Source: Albimonas pacifica (GTDB lineage Bacteria; Pseudomonadota; Alphaproteobacteria; Rhodobacterales; Rhodobacteraceae). Taken from it: a stretch of 64,000 nucleotides of DNA. Below the pieces are notes generated by a model that was not told the DNA's origin, ran no database searches, and was given only the letters and a program-made list of their open reading frames with translations. The stretch lies in contig NZ_FOQH01000005.1 in NCBI RefSeq assembly GCF_900113695.1, positions 1 to 64,000 on the forward strand. Reading direction: 5' to 3'. Below, piece by piece: positions 37,772-48,011 of the stretch (position 1 is the first letter of the stretch; every line of letters starts with the position of its first letter). Both the position numbers and the translations under genes were made by a program.

Positions 37772-37996
37772 GACGTTCCTCCCTGCTCCTCTCGGGCGGC
37801 GACGCGCACGCCGACTCGCCGCCGTGGCGCACAGCTTACGCGGGAACCGGCGCCAGGGCGCGCGGATCCTCAGGTTGCGTGGATTTCCGCGCAGAGGCGA
37901 TCGGAAAGGAAGGCCGGCGCAGGGGGCGGCCGGGGGCGGAGCGGGAGGCGCCTGGGCGTCCGCGCCCGCGCCCGGCTCCGGCGCCCCGGAAACGCG

Positions 37997-38020
37997 AAAG
38001 GCGCCCCGGGGGGCGCCTTT
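37997..38020 (-). terminator. Terminator after mreB
   Basis: AAAGGCGCCCC (37997-38007) pairs with GGGGCGCCTTT (38010-38020), 26 nt beyond the mreB stop. This separates mreB from the porin-like gene. Confidence 0.7.
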
Positions 38021-38046
38021 GCGTCGGCTCGCGGAGGGAGGCGCCC

Positions 38047-39600
<1,554 letters not shown>

Positions 39601-39960
39601 TCAGCCGGCCTCCGTTGCGTCATGCGCCGCCAGGCTGTCCTTCGGGGCCTGGGCGCGGTCCTCCATACCGTAGTCGCGGATCACGCCGGCGACCCGCAGG
39701 CGATAGTCCTCGAAGAACGCCCGGCGCCCTGCGGTCTGCGCCGCGCGGTGCCGCTCGAGTCTGCGCCAGCGCTCGAGCGCGGCCTCGTCCTCCCAGAAGC
39801 TCAGCGACAGCAGCTTGCCGGGGGTCGTGAGGCTTTCGAACCGCTCGACCGAGACGAATCCCTCGACCTCGTCCAGCAGCGGCCGCAGGTCGGCGGCGAG
39901 GTCGAGATAGGGCCCCCTGCGGTCGGCCTTCGGCTGCACTTCGAAGATCACGGCGATCAT
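39601..39960 (-). CDS. Antibiotic-biosynthesis-monooxygenase (ABM) domain protein (119 aa)
   Basis: Dimeric alpha/beta barrel of the ABM family: MIAVIFEVQPKADRRGPYLDLAADLRPLLDEVEGFVSVERFESL (1-44) and LLSLSFWEDEAALERWRRLERHRAAQ (about 50-75). Members act on small quinones or haem, or are uncharacterised. The specific reaction is not predictable here. Strong AAGGAGG precedes ATG 39958-39960. Single gene, same strand as the IclR gene upstream. Confidence 0.85.
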   Translation of the reverse strand: MIAVIFEVQPKADRRGPYLDLAADLRPLLDEVEGFVSVERFESLTTPGKLLSLSFWEDEAALERWRRLERHRAAQTAGRRAFFEDYRLRVAGVIRDYGMEDRAQAPKDSLAAHDATEAG

Positions 39961-40379
39961 GGCGCCTCCTTGCGCGCGGGGGCGGAGGCGCGGCGCGCCT
40001 CCGCCCGGATGAACGGCTCCGCCGGGGCGAAGGCGAAGGCCTCGCGGCCCGGCGGATCCTCCCGCAGCCGGGCGCGGCAGGCGTCGCCGGCCGCGAGGCT
40101 CGGCGGCGAGTATACGCCGTCGGCCGCCGTCGCGCTGCCCTCGTTCGGGGCGAAACCGCCGACCGGGCCGGCGCGGCGGCGCGCGGTGGCCGCGCCCGGC
40201 AGGCGGGCGCCGGCGGCGGAGGCCACGTTGCGGCCGGCCCCCCGGCCCGGCGCCGCGGCGCGGGCCGGGGAAGCGCCGCGTCGGGCCTCGCGCCGGCGGG
40301 TCCTGCGGCGCCCGCGGCGCGGGGCGGGCGGCGGCGCGCGGGGCGAGGGGCGCCCGGGGCGGGGCGGGCGCGGGGCCTC
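39961..40379. other. GC-rich spacer between IclR and ABM genes
   Basis: 419 nt. An 89-codon open frame (39957-40226, minus) overlaps the ABM start by ATGA but looks like composition-driven translation, so I do not call it a gene. A 24-nt word at 40308-40331 is identical to 9922-9945. The only AT-rich spot is GAGTATACGCC near 40109, a possible -10 for the ABM gene. Confidence 0.5.
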
Positions 40380-41159
40380 TCAGGTCAGCACGTGCATCGC
40401 GGTCAGGGTGCGCGCGGCATGGTCCGCGCCGAAGGCCTCGGCGACGGCGCGATGGAGCAGGCGGGCGTGGGCCTCCTCCTTCTCCGCCACCCGGAACAGG
40501 GGGCCCGCGACGGTCAGCGAGAACACCCGCCCCTCCACCGCCACCGGGATCGAGACCCCGCCCAGGTCCGCCGACCAGTAGGAGGCCGAGCGGAACCAGC
40601 CCCGCGCCCGGCCCGCCGCGATCTGGGCGCGGACCTCCGCGAGGTCGCGCGCCGCCGCGGGGCCGCGGACCTCGAACCCCGCCTTGCGCAGGATCGCCTC
40701 GCGGTCGCGCTCGGGCATCTGGCTCAGCAGCGCCTGGCCCGAGGCGGTCAGGTGGATCGGCACCCGCGCCCCCTGGCGGGCGGCGTAGCGGATCCCGGCC
40801 TCGGACTCGGCCACCTCCAGGAACACCGCGTGCTGGCCCGAGGGGGCGCTCGCCCAGGCGGTCTCGCCGGTCTGCGCCGAGATCCGGCGCACCAGCGCCG
40901 CGAGGCGCTCGGGCGCGGGCTCGCCCTCGGCGATCTCCCCCGCCAGCGCCTGCCAGCGGGGCGTGGGATAGTAGCCGCCCCGCGCGCGGGGCTCGTAGAG
41001 CCAGCCGCCCTCGGCGAGCGTCGCCAGGAGATTGAACGTCGAGGAGCGCGGCCAGCCGAAATGACCCGCCACGTCGGCCAGCGTGGCCGGACGCTTGCGG
41101 GCGGCGAAGAACTCCAGCAACGCCAGCGCGTTCTCGACCTGCCGCACGGTGGCGGGCAT
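40380..41159 (-). CDS. IclR-family transcriptional regulator (259 aa)
   Basis: N-terminal winged helix (RQVENALALLEFFAARKRPATLADVAGHFGWPRSSTFNLLATLAEGGWL, about 6-54) and a C-terminal GAF-like effector domain (GETAWASAPSGQHAVFLEV, HLTASGQALLSQMP, GGVSIPVAV), the standard IclR arrangement. It is divergent from a CoA-transferase/acyl-CoA dehydrogenase pair with a 179-nt shared promoter region, so it probably controls that catabolic operon in response to an acid or its CoA ester. Confidence 0.93.
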   Translation of the reverse strand: MPATVRQVENALALLEFFAARKRPATLADVAGHFGWPRSSTFNLLATLAEGGWLYEPRARGGYYPTPRWQALAGEIAEGEPAPERLAALVRRISAQTGETAWASAPSGQHAVFLEVAESEAGIRYAARQGARVPIHLTASGQALLSQMPERDREAILRKAGFEVRGPAAARDLAEVRAQIAAGRARGWFRSASYWSADLGGVSIPVAVEGRVFSLTVAGPLFRVAEKEEAHARLLHRAVAEAFGADHAARTLTAMHVLT

Positions 41160-41261
41160 CGGCGCTCCTCCCGGTCCGCCTGCACGATCCGCCGCTCCCT
41201 GCCGGCCGGTCGATTGACGGCGGGCGGGCGGCTGGCTATCCCTTGTCCCGGATCATGAAAG

Positions 41262-41285
41262 ATTTGTCCATCACCCTGAACAAAT
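41262..41285. promoter_or_regulatory. Candidate IclR operator
   Basis: Inverted repeat ATTTGT (41262-41267) and ACAAAT (41280-41285) with a 12-nt spacer in the divergent IclR/CoA-transferase gap. It is strikingly AT-rich for this genome and lies 54 nt before the CoA-transferase start. A second CTTGTCC half-site is at 41242-41248. Confidence 0.45.
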
Positions 41286-41338
41286 GGGGCGCCGCGGCGA
41301 GGCCGGGGCGGGACGAACGGGGAAGGAGACGCCCGACG

Positions 41339-42535
41339 ATGGGACCGCTCGCAGGCCTGCGCATCCTCGACCTGACCTCGGTGCTGATGGGGCCCTACGC
41401 CACCCAGGTGCTGGGCGAGATGGGCGCCGACGTGATCAAGGTCGAGGCGCCCGACGGCGACGTGACCCGCCAGATCGGCCCGCAGCGGAACCCCGGCATG
41501 GGGCCGGTGTTCCTCAACGCCAACCGGGGCAAACGCTCGGTGGCGATGGACCTCAAGGCGCCGGGCGCGGCGCAGGCGCTGCTGCGCCTGGCGAAGACCG
41601 CCGACGTGCTGGTGACCAACGTGCGGCCGCGCGCCATGGCGCGCCTCGGCCTCGGCCCCGAGGCGCTGGCCGAGGCCAATCCCCGCCTGATCCAGGCCGC
41701 GCTGGTGGGCTTCGACCAGCAGGGGCCCTACGCCGACCGGCCGGCCTACGACGACCTGATCCAGGGGGCGGCGGGGATCCCGCACGCCTTCGAGCGCTCG
41801 GGCCGGGCGCCGGCCTACATCCCCACCGCCGCCGCCGACCGGATCGTCGGGCTGGCCGCGGTCAACGCGATCCTGGCGGCGGTGATCGAGCGGGAGCGTT
41901 CGGGCCTCGGCCAGCGGGTCGAGATCCCGATGTTCGAAACCATGGCCGCCATGGTGATGGGCGACCACATGGGGGGGCTGGTCTACGACCCGCCCCACGG
42001 CCCCTCGGGCTACCCCCGCCACCTGTCCCCGGACCGCCGCCCCTATGCGACGGCCGACGGCTGGATCTGCGCGCTGGTCTACACCGACGCCCACTGGCGG
42101 CGGTTCTTCGCCGCCATCGGCCGCCCGGAGATGCCCGACGCCGACGCGCGCTACGCGACCTTCCCCGCCCGCATGGCCAACATCAACCTGGTCTACGCCG
42201 AGCTCTCGGCGATCCTGCAGACCCGCACCACCGAGGACTGGCTCGCCCTCTTCCAGGAGGCCGACATCCCCGCGATGCCGATGCACACGTTCGAGAGCCT
42301 GCTCGAGGACCCGCATCTCGCCGCCACCGGCTTCTTCCGGCGCGAGGAGCACCCGACCGAGGGCCCGATCCTGGGCATGGCCGTGCCCGCGCGCTTCTCG
42401 CGCACCCCGGCCGCGCCCGACCGCCCCGCCCCGGCGCTGGGCCGCGACGGCGAGACGGTGCTGGCCGAGGCCGGGTTCTCGGCCGACGAGATCGCGGCGC
42501 TGGCCGAGGCCGGCGCCCTGCGCCGCCCCGCCTGA
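41339..42535 (+). CDS. CaiB/BaiF-type (family III) CoA transferase (398 aa)
   Basis: Transfers CoA between acyl-CoA and a free acid through an Asp-bound anhydride. Family motifs: GPLAGLRILDLTSVLMGPYATQVLGEMGADVIKVE (2-36), the NRGKRSVAMDLK block, and the region FDQQGPYADRPAYDDLIQG holding the catalytic Asp position. The internally rearranged two-domain fold is of normal length. ATG 41339 follows GGAAGGAGA. The longer frame from 41243 would read through the promoter. It is followed after 23 nt by an acyl-CoA dehydrogenase, together making an acid activation plus desaturation pair. Confidence 0.95.
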   Translation: MGPLAGLRILDLTSVLMGPYATQVLGEMGADVIKVEAPDGDVTRQIGPQRNPGMGPVFLNANRGKRSVAMDLKAPGAAQALLRLAKTADVLVTNVRPRAMARLGLGPEALAEANPRLIQAALVGFDQQGPYADRPAYDDLIQGAAGIPHAFERSGRAPAYIPTAAADRIVGLAAVNAILAAVIERERSGLGQRVEIPMFETMAAMVMGDHMGGLVYDPPHGPSGYPRHLSPDRRPYATADGWICALVYTDAHWRRFFAAIGRPEMPDADARYATFPARMANINLVYAELSAILQTRTTEDWLALFQEADIPAMPMHTFESLLEDPHLAATGFFRREEHPTEGPILGMAVPARFSRTPAAPDRPAPALGRDGETVLAEAGFSADEIAALAEAGALRRPA

Positions 42536-42558
42536 CGCCTGTTCCCAAGGAGGATCCC

Positions 42559-43725
42559 ATGGACTTCGCCCTCACCGACGACCAGGCCCAGATCAAGGAC
42601 GCGATCGCGCGGATCTGCGCCCGCTTCGACGACGCCTACTGGCTGAAGCGCGACCGCGAGGGCGGGTTCCCGACCGACTTCTACGACGCGCTCGCCGCCG
42701 AGGGCTGGCTGGGGATCTGCACCAAGGAGGCGCAGGGCGGCGCGGGGCTGGGGGTGACCGAGGCCTCGATCATGATGCGCGAGATCGCGGAGTCGGGGGC
42801 GGGGCTCTCGGGCGCCTCGGCGGTGCACATCAACATTTTCGGCTTGAAGCCGGTCGACGTGTTCGGGACGGAAGAGCAGAAGGACCGGATGATCCGGCCG
42901 ATGGCCGAGGGGCGGGCGAAGGCCTGCTTCGGGGTGACCGAGCCGAACACCGGGCTGAACACCACCCAGCTGAAGCTGCGGGCCGAGAAGCGGGGCGACC
43001 GCTACGTGGTGAACGGGCAGAAGGTGTGGATCTCGACCGCGCAGGTGGCCGACAACATCCTGCTGCTGGCGCGCACCACGCCGCTCGACGAGGTGAAGAA
43101 CCCCACCGAGGGCCTGTCGCTGTTCTACACCCCCTTCGACCGCGAGCGCATCAAGGTCAACGAGATCGAGAAGATGGGCCGCAAGGCGGTCGATTCGAAC
43201 GAGCTGTTCTTCGAGGATTTCGAGATCCCCGAGGCCGACCGCATCGGCGAGGAGGGCAAGGGCTTCCGCTACATCCTCGACGGGATGAACCCCGAGCGGA
43301 TCCTGATCGCGGCCGAGGCGGTGGGGCTGGGCTTCGCGGCCCTGCGCAAGGCGACGGCCTATGCCAGGGAGCGGATCGTCTTCAACCGGCCCATCGGCCG
43401 GAACCAGGCGATCCAGCATCCGCTGGCGCAGAAATACGCCGCGTTGGAAGCGGCCTGGTGGGTGACGATGAAGGCGGCGTGGGAATACGACAACGGCATG
43501 CCCTGCGGCGCCTCGGCCAACATGGCGAAGTATCTCGCCGGCGAGGCCGGCTTCGACGCCTGCCAGCAGGCGGTGATGACCCATGGCGGCTTCGGCTACG
43601 CCCGCGAGTACCACGTCGAGCGCTACCTGCGCGAAAGCCTGATCCCACGCATCGCGCCGGTCTCGCCGCAGCTCGCGCTGTGCTTCATCGCCGAGCGGGT
43701 GCTGGGGCTGCCGAAGTCCTACTGA
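42559..43725 (+). CDS. Acyl-CoA dehydrogenase (388 aa)
   Basis: Complete FAD-dependent dehydrogenase: VTEPNTGLNTTQLKLRAEK (126-144), KVWISTAQ, RTTPLDEVKNPTEGLS. As in the 482-1642 paralogue, the C-terminal YEG motif is absent, while Glu246-Arg247 (MNPERILIAAE) occupies the position used as base by isovaleryl/long-chain types. AAGGAGGA precedes ATG 42559. Second gene of the CoA-transferase operon. The substrate is presumably the CoA ester made by the transferase. Confidence 0.94.
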   Translation: MDFALTDDQAQIKDAIARICARFDDAYWLKRDREGGFPTDFYDALAAEGWLGICTKEAQGGAGLGVTEASIMMREIAESGAGLSGASAVHINIFGLKPVDVFGTEEQKDRMIRPMAEGRAKACFGVTEPNTGLNTTQLKLRAEKRGDRYVVNGQKVWISTAQVADNILLLARTTPLDEVKNPTEGLSLFYTPFDRERIKVNEIEKMGRKAVDSNELFFEDFEIPEADRIGEEGKGFRYILDGMNPERILIAAEAVGLGFAALRKATAYARERIVFNRPIGRNQAIQHPLAQKYAALEAAWWVTMKAAWEYDNGMPCGASANMAKYLAGEAGFDACQQAVMTHGGFGYAREYHVERYLRESLIPRIAPVSPQLALCFIAERVLGLPKSY

Positions 43726-43743
43726 CGCCGGCCGTTCCGCCGG

Positions 43744-44035
43744 GGACGCGGGCGCCCCGGCGCGTCCGCTGCGCGGCCGCGACCGCCCCGCCCTGCGTCC
43801 CCTTCGGCGGCGAGGCGGGGCGCCTCGGGCGGCCATCCGACTGCGCGTTTCAAGACCTCGCCAGGACCGCCGGCGGAGCGGGGGCTCGCCCTCGCTCCGG
43901 CGCCGCCGAGCTTGCGCTCATCGAAGAACCGCCGGATCGGGTCTGGAAACGGCCTCGCACGTCCCCGCCCGGGACGGGGGCGCAGGGCGGGCCAGCCGCG
44001 GCCGCGCAGCGGACGCGCTGGGGCGTCCGCGCCCC
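43744..44035. repeat. Large imperfect palindrome between convergent genes (about 290 nt)
   Basis: The arms 43744-43802 and 43971-44035 pair almost throughout. Their core, 43761-43781 with 43997-44017, is a perfect 21-bp match. Inside, weaker complementarity continues (GTTTCAAGAC at about 43847 opposite GTCTGGAAAC at about 43941), ending in a GC-rich central hairpin near 43875-43902. It fills the 318-nt gap between the convergent acyl-CoA dehydrogenase and ChaC-like genes. Its sequence is unrelated to the 273-288-nt element family. Confidence 0.85.
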
Positions 44036-44043
44036 GTCGGGGT

Positions 44044-44793
44044 CTACTCGGCCGCGGTCTCCCGGGCGGCCTCGCGGACCATGGCGAGGAGCTCCATCAT
44101 CTCGGGGTCCTCGATGCCCAGCGCGTGGAGGCTGTCGAGCAGGTTCTCGAGATACTCGCGGTTGGTGCCCAGGCGGCCCTCGGCGGTGGCGATGCGGCGG
44201 GCGCGCTCGGGGCGGGGCAGGAATACGAAGCGGTCGTTGGCGCGGTCGGCGAGAAAGCAGATCGCCTCGACCTCGCCCTGCGGGGTCTCGACCGGCAGGA
44301 AGGCGGGGATGTAGGCCCCGGTGATCATCTCGCGCATCCACATGATCCGCGTCTCCTCGTCGGCGATGCCGCCGGGCAGGCGCATGGCGACGCCCTCGCA
44401 GGCATGGCCGGGGTCGGCGTCGAGCGCGGCCATCAGGCCCGGACATTCGGGGGAGCCGCGGCCCCCCTCGAGATGCATGCAGAAGCTGCGGCGGAAGCCC
44501 TGCAGCCGGGCGCGGCGGAACTCGGCCACCCGCACCGCGGGGTCCCAGATCAGCGAGCCGTAGCCGAAGATCCACAGGTCCTCGCCCTCGCGCCCGCGCA
44601 GCAGGTCGCGGCGCGAGGCCTCGCGCTGCGCCTCCGACCAGCGCCAGGCGACGGGATCGCGGCCGGCCTCGGCCTCGACCGCGTCGAGCTCGCCGATCCA
44701 GGCCTCCATCCGCCGGAAACGCGAGGTCATCGGGTCCTGCACCCGGCCGCGCAGGGCGGGCATGTGGCGGTAGGCGTCGTCGGAGATGCTCAT
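44044..44793 (-). CDS. ChaC-like gamma-glutamylcyclotransferase (249 aa)
   Basis: Glutathione-specific gamma-glutamylcyclotransferase family (glutathione to 5-oxoproline + Cys-Gly). Signature WIFGYGSLIWDPAVRVAEFRRARLQGFRRSFCM (about 75-107) and the region GEVEAICFLADRANDRFV with the catalytic-type Glu are present. An N-terminal extension of about 70 residues precedes the domain. ATG 44793 is preferred over an ATG at 44829, which would overlap the previous gene. The Shine-Dalgarno is weak. Last gene of the operon that includes a glutathione S-transferase. Confidence 0.88.
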   Translation of the reverse strand: MSISDDAYRHMPALRGRVQDPMTSRFRRMEAWIGELDAVEAEAGRDPVAWRWSEAQREASRRDLLRGREGEDLWIFGYGSLIWDPAVRVAEFRRARLQGFRRSFCMHLEGGRGSPECPGLMAALDADPGHACEGVAMRLPGGIADEETRIMWMREMITGAYIPAFLPVETPQGEVEAICFLADRANDRFVFLPRPERARRIATAEGRLGTNREYLENLLDSLHALGIEDPEMMELLAMVREAARETAAE

Positions 44794-44809
44794 TCGCGCG
44801 ACCCTGCCC

Positions 44810-45172
44810 TCATGGCTTGAGGAACACAAGCGCCGCCCCGCCCACGATCAGGGCGAACCCGAGAAGCTGGGAGGGGGCCAGCGCCTCCTTCAGATAGGTC
44901 GAGGAGAAGACCACGAACACCGCGAAGGTGATCGCTTCCTGCATCGTCTTGAGCTGGGCGGCCGAATAGACGGCGTGGCCGATGCGGTTCGCGGGCACCG
45001 CCAGCCAGTATTCGAAGAAGGCGATCCCCCAACTGACGAGCACCACGCCCCACAGCGGCGCAGAGGCGAACTTGAGGTGCCCGTACCAGGCGAAGGTCAT
45101 GAACACGTTGGAGGCCACCAGCATCAGCGGCGGCAGCACCCAGGGCCAGATCGAGGGGGAGACGGCGGGCAT
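44810..45172 (-). CDS. DUF486/DMT-family small membrane protein (120 aa)
   Basis: Four TM segments (about 9-29, 37-57, 73-92 and 98-117) with the family motifs FMTFAWYGHLKF, GIAFFEYWLAVPANRIG and AAQLKTMQEAITFAVFVVFS. These resemble half-size drug/metabolite transporters. Function unknown. 67 nt after the hydratase gene and 16 nt before the ChaC-like gene. Confidence 0.9.
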   Translation of the reverse strand: MPAVSPSIWPWVLPPLMLVASNVFMTFAWYGHLKFASAPLWGVVLVSWGIAFFEYWLAVPANRIGHAVYSAAQLKTMQEAITFAVFVVFSSTYLKEALAPSQLLGFALIVGGAALVFLKP

Positions 45173-45239
45173 GTCGGTCCGAGAAGCGGCGGGAGGGACG
45201 CCCCCGCCGCGCGCGCCGCGCCCCCGCGGCGGGGAGCGC

Positions 45240-46004
45240 TCAGGCTATCGTGAATTCCGCGGCCCCGAGGGCGCCGAGATCGAAACGCATCGTCGCAGGG
45301 GCGGGGATCGGCGTGGGCGGCAGGTGGGCGCCGAGCAGCAGCACCTCGCCGGCCTTCAGCGTCTGGCCGAGCGCGTTGAACCGGTTCGCCAGGAACGCCA
45401 CCGCCGTGAGCGGGTCCATCGGCGCGGCCCCCGCCTTGTCGAGCATCGTCTCGCCGTTGCAGGTCACCACCGAGCGCAGCGCCGAGGGGTCCACGTCGTG
45501 AGGCGGCAGGCCCGGTCCGCCGATGACGATGCCGCGGTTGTTGATGTTCTGCGACAGGATCGAGAAGGGCGCGGCCTTGCCCATGCCGCGGGGATCCAGC
45601 AGCTCGAAGGCCGGGGCCAGCCGCTCGACCGCCTCGATGACCGAGGCGCGGTCGTGGCCGTGCTCGCGGGGCGCGATGTCGGCCTTCAGGATCGCGCAGA
45701 TCTCGGGCTCGATGGCGAAGGTGTGGAAGTCGGCGGCGGCGAGCGTCGCGGGGGATCTCCGCACCAGGTCGGCACAGATGCAGGCGGCGCCCGGCTCGCT
45801 CAGGCCCATCGCGTCCATCTGGGCGGCGGTGTTCCAGGCGATCTTGCGCCCGCCGATCCCGCCATGGGCGGCGGCGAGCTTCTCGACCACCCGCGCCTGC
45901 AGGGCGTAGGCCTCGACCAGGCTCTGCGGCGCCGAGGCGCCGAGGTCGTCGAAAGGCGCGCGGGCCATGATCGCGTCGGCGATGCGGGCGGCTTGATCGG
46001 TCAT
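45240..46004 (-). CDS. 2-keto-4-pentenoate hydratase-like protein (254 aa)
   Basis: Fumarylacetoacetase-superfamily hydratase that adds water to 2-oxopent-4-enoate-type products of aromatic meta-cleavage. Features: GGRKIAWNTAAQMDAMGL (about 51-68), the metal-ligand segment FAIEPEICAIL, and a C-terminal beta domain (GQTLKAGEVLLLGAHLPPTPI). GGAGG lies 8 nt before ATG 46002-46004. The frame extends 42 codons upstream into the GST gene without similarity. Related decarboxylases share this fold, so the exact reaction is uncertain. Confidence 0.87.
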   Translation of the reverse strand: MTDQAARIADAIMARAPFDDLGASAPQSLVEAYALQARVVEKLAAAHGGIGGRKIAWNTAAQMDAMGLSEPGAACICADLVRRSPATLAAADFHTFAIEPEICAILKADIAPREHGHDRASVIEAVERLAPAFELLDPRGMGKAAPFSILSQNINNRGIVIGGPGLPPHDVDPSALRSVVTCNGETMLDKAGAAPMDPLTAVAFLANRFNALGQTLKAGEVLLLGAHLPPTPIPAPATMRFDLGALGAAEFTIA

Positions 46005-46033
46005 CTGTGGGGCCTCCGGTTGGGCGAGGGCGG

Positions 46034-46690
46034 TCAGGCGCGGCGGAAGCCCGCCATCCAGTCCTCCATCGCCTCGGCGTGGATCGTGAGCGAGCGGGCG
46101 ACGGCGGGCAGGGTCGAGACCTGGGCGCACCAGTCCTCGATCCGCGGCGGCAGGACCAGGGGGCGGTCCATCTCCGCCCCCAGCATCGCGCCCATCTGCA
46201 GGGTGCAGGGATAGGCGAGGTCGGCGAGCGTCACGCCCTCGCCCGCCAGCACCGCGGCGGCGGCGTCGAGCTGGTCGAGCCGCTCCAGCGCCGCCTCGAC
46301 GCCCGCGCAGGCGGCCTCGACCGCCTCGGGCTCCGCCCGCCAGTCGCGCTTGACCAGCGGGAACAGGGCGCGGACGGCGGCCTCGACGCGGGTGTCGTGG
46401 AAACCGAGCAGGGCGCGGACGCGCGCGCGGGCGAAGGGCTCGGAGGGCATCAGCGGCGGCTCGGGGGCGATCTCGTCCAGGAACTCCATCATGGCGTTGG
46501 AATCGTGCAGCGGAACGCCGTCCACCACCATGCCCGGCACCGAGCCCGCGGGAACCAGCCGGCGATACTCGTCCGAGCCGTAGCCGCCCGGCGGCGGGAC
46601 CTCCTCGAACGGCAGGCCCTTGAGGTCGAGCACGATGCGGACCTTGGCCACGAAGGCCGAGACGCCGATGCCGTAGAGGGTGATGATCAC
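46034..46690 (-). CDS. Glutathione S-transferase family protein (218 aa)
   Basis: Thioredoxin-like N-domain with a Ser-type GSH site (GIGVSAFVAKVRIVLDLKGLPFEEV, 6-30) and the SNAMMEFLDEI motif (about 66-76) that binds the gamma-glutamyl group, followed by the helical C-domain. GTG 46688-46690 is the start because it overlaps the previous TGA as GTGA. No upstream ATG gives a sensible N-terminus. Probably conjugates, isomerises or dehalogenates an intermediate of the pathway encoded by its operon. Confidence 0.9.
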   Translation of the reverse strand: MIITLYGIGVSAFVAKVRIVLDLKGLPFEEVPPPGGYGSDEYRRLVPAGSVPGMVVDGVPLHDSNAMMEFLDEIAPEPPLMPSEPFARARVRALLGFHDTRVEAAVRALFPLVKRDWRAEPEAVEAACAGVEAALERLDQLDAAAAVLAGEGVTLADLAYPCTLQMGAMLGAEMDRPLVLPPRIEDWCAQVSTLPAVARSLTIHAEAMEDWMAGFRRA

Positions 46691-47820
46691 GCCAGCCGCT
46701 CCTTCAGCTCGTCGAGGCGATGGCAGCCGAGCTGGGACATCACGTTCGACAGCTCGTCGCGCAGGATGAACTCCGCGTGGCCCGCGCCCGGCGCGCCCAG
46801 CGCCGCGACGCCCCACACGAAGCCCCGGCCGAGAAAGCACATCTTCGCCCCCAGGGCCACCGCCCGGGCGACGTCGGCGCCGGACGCGATGCCGCTGTCG
46901 AAGATGATTTCGGTGCGCTCCCCCACCGCCGCGACGATGCCGGGCAGCGCGTCGATGGCGGCGCAGCCGATGTCCACCTGCCGGCCGCCGTGGTTGGAGA
47001 CCCAGACCGCGTCGACCCCGATCTCGACCATCTTCTCGGCGTCCTCGGGGTGCAGCACGCCCTTGACGATGAAGGTTCCGGGCCAGAGGTCGCGGATCTC
47101 GGCCACCGCCTCGGGCGTCAGGTCGTGGCCGAGGTTCTTAGCGGTGAACTCGGCCATGGTCTTCATGTCGCCCGCCGGCACGTAGGGGGCGAGGGTCCGC
47201 ATGGTCGGCACGCCGCGCCGCCAGGTGGCCAGCGCCCAGCTCGGGCGGCTCAGCACGTCGGCGATCAGCCGCGGCGTGGTCTTGGGCGGCATGCCCACGC
47301 CCGCGCGCCGCTGGCGTTCCCGGCGGGACGAGCGCGGGATGTCCACCGTCAGCACCAGCGCCTTGGCGCCCGCGTCATGGGCGCGGCGGATCAGGTCCTT
47401 GCGCGCCGCCTCCTGGGTGGGGGCGTAGAGCTGGAACCAGAAGTCCGGGTTGACCCGGGCGATGTCCTCGAGGCTTTCGCCCGCCACGGTCGAGAGGCAG
47501 TAGGGGATGCCCCGCTCGGCCGCCATGGCGGCCAGCGCCTTCTCGATGCCGGGCCACATCAGGCTCTGCAGCCCCACGGGGGCCACGCCGATGGGGGCGG
47601 TCCAGGTGCGGCCGAGCAGGGGGGCCGAGGTGTCGGGCGTGCGGGCGGCGCGCATCATCCGCGGCACCATGGTCACGGCGTCCATGCGCTCGCGGTTGCG
47701 CTTCAGCGCGGTCTCGGCGCCGGTGCCGCTGTCCAGGAACTCCCACGCCACGCGGGGCATCCGTCGGCGCGCGCGGCGACGCAGGTCTTCCATCGAGACC
47801 AGTTTTTCCAGATTGGCCAT
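46687..47820 (-). CDS. FMN-dependent alpha-hydroxy-acid dehydrogenase (377 aa)
   Basis: L-lactate dehydrogenase/glycolate oxidase family: TIM barrel with FMN, oxidising a 2-hydroxy acid to the 2-oxo acid. The active-site segment VWVSNHGGRQVDIG (His and Arg) and IIFDSGIASGADVARAVALGAKMCFLGRGFVWGVAA are complete. PRVAWEFLDSGTGAETALKRN fits the N-terminal motif. First gene of a five-gene operon with GST, hydratase, DUF486 and ChaC-like. Substrate may be lactate, mandelate or another 2-hydroxy acid. Confidence 0.93.
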   Translation of the reverse strand: MANLEKLVSMEDLRRRARRRMPRVAWEFLDSGTGAETALKRNRERMDAVTMVPRMMRAARTPDTSAPLLGRTWTAPIGVAPVGLQSLMWPGIEKALAAMAAERGIPYCLSTVAGESLEDIARVNPDFWFQLYAPTQEAARKDLIRRAHDAGAKALVLTVDIPRSSRRERQRRAGVGMPPKTTPRLIADVLSRPSWALATWRRGVPTMRTLAPYVPAGDMKTMAEFTAKNLGHDLTPEAVAEIRDLWPGTFIVKGVLHPEDAEKMVEIGVDAVWVSNHGGRQVDIGCAAIDALPGIVAAVGERTEIIFDSGIASGADVARAVALGAKMCFLGRGFVWGVAALGAPGAGHAEFILRDELSNVMSQLGCHRLDELKERLA

Positions 47821-47940
47821 GGTGTCCTCCCGCGCGCAGCAAGCCCGGCGGGAGGGGCCGCGTCAAGCCGGTCGGAAGGTAAGGCGACGCGCGGCCCGGC
47901 GCCGGCGGCCGGGGTCCCGCGAGGCGGAAACGCCGGGGGC

Positions 47941-47964
47941 GTCCCGGGCTCGACCCGGGGCCTT
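47941..47964. repeat. CCCGGG-type palindromic repeat (copy 1)
   Basis: GTCCCGGGCTCGACCCGGGG, an inverted CCCGGG/CCCGGG unit with a 4-nt centre. The gap 47821-48146 holds three such units and no gene. Confidence 0.6.
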
Positions 47965-48011
47965 CGCCGTGCCGATCCGGGCACGGCGGGCCGTGAGGCG
48001 GGCGGCGGGCA

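Noticed and set aside
39957-40226. 89-codon frame overlapping the ABM start by ATGA
   Set aside because: No conserved motif, composition typical of spacer translation, and the ABM gene has its own strong AAGGAGG inside it. Kept only as a remote possibility.
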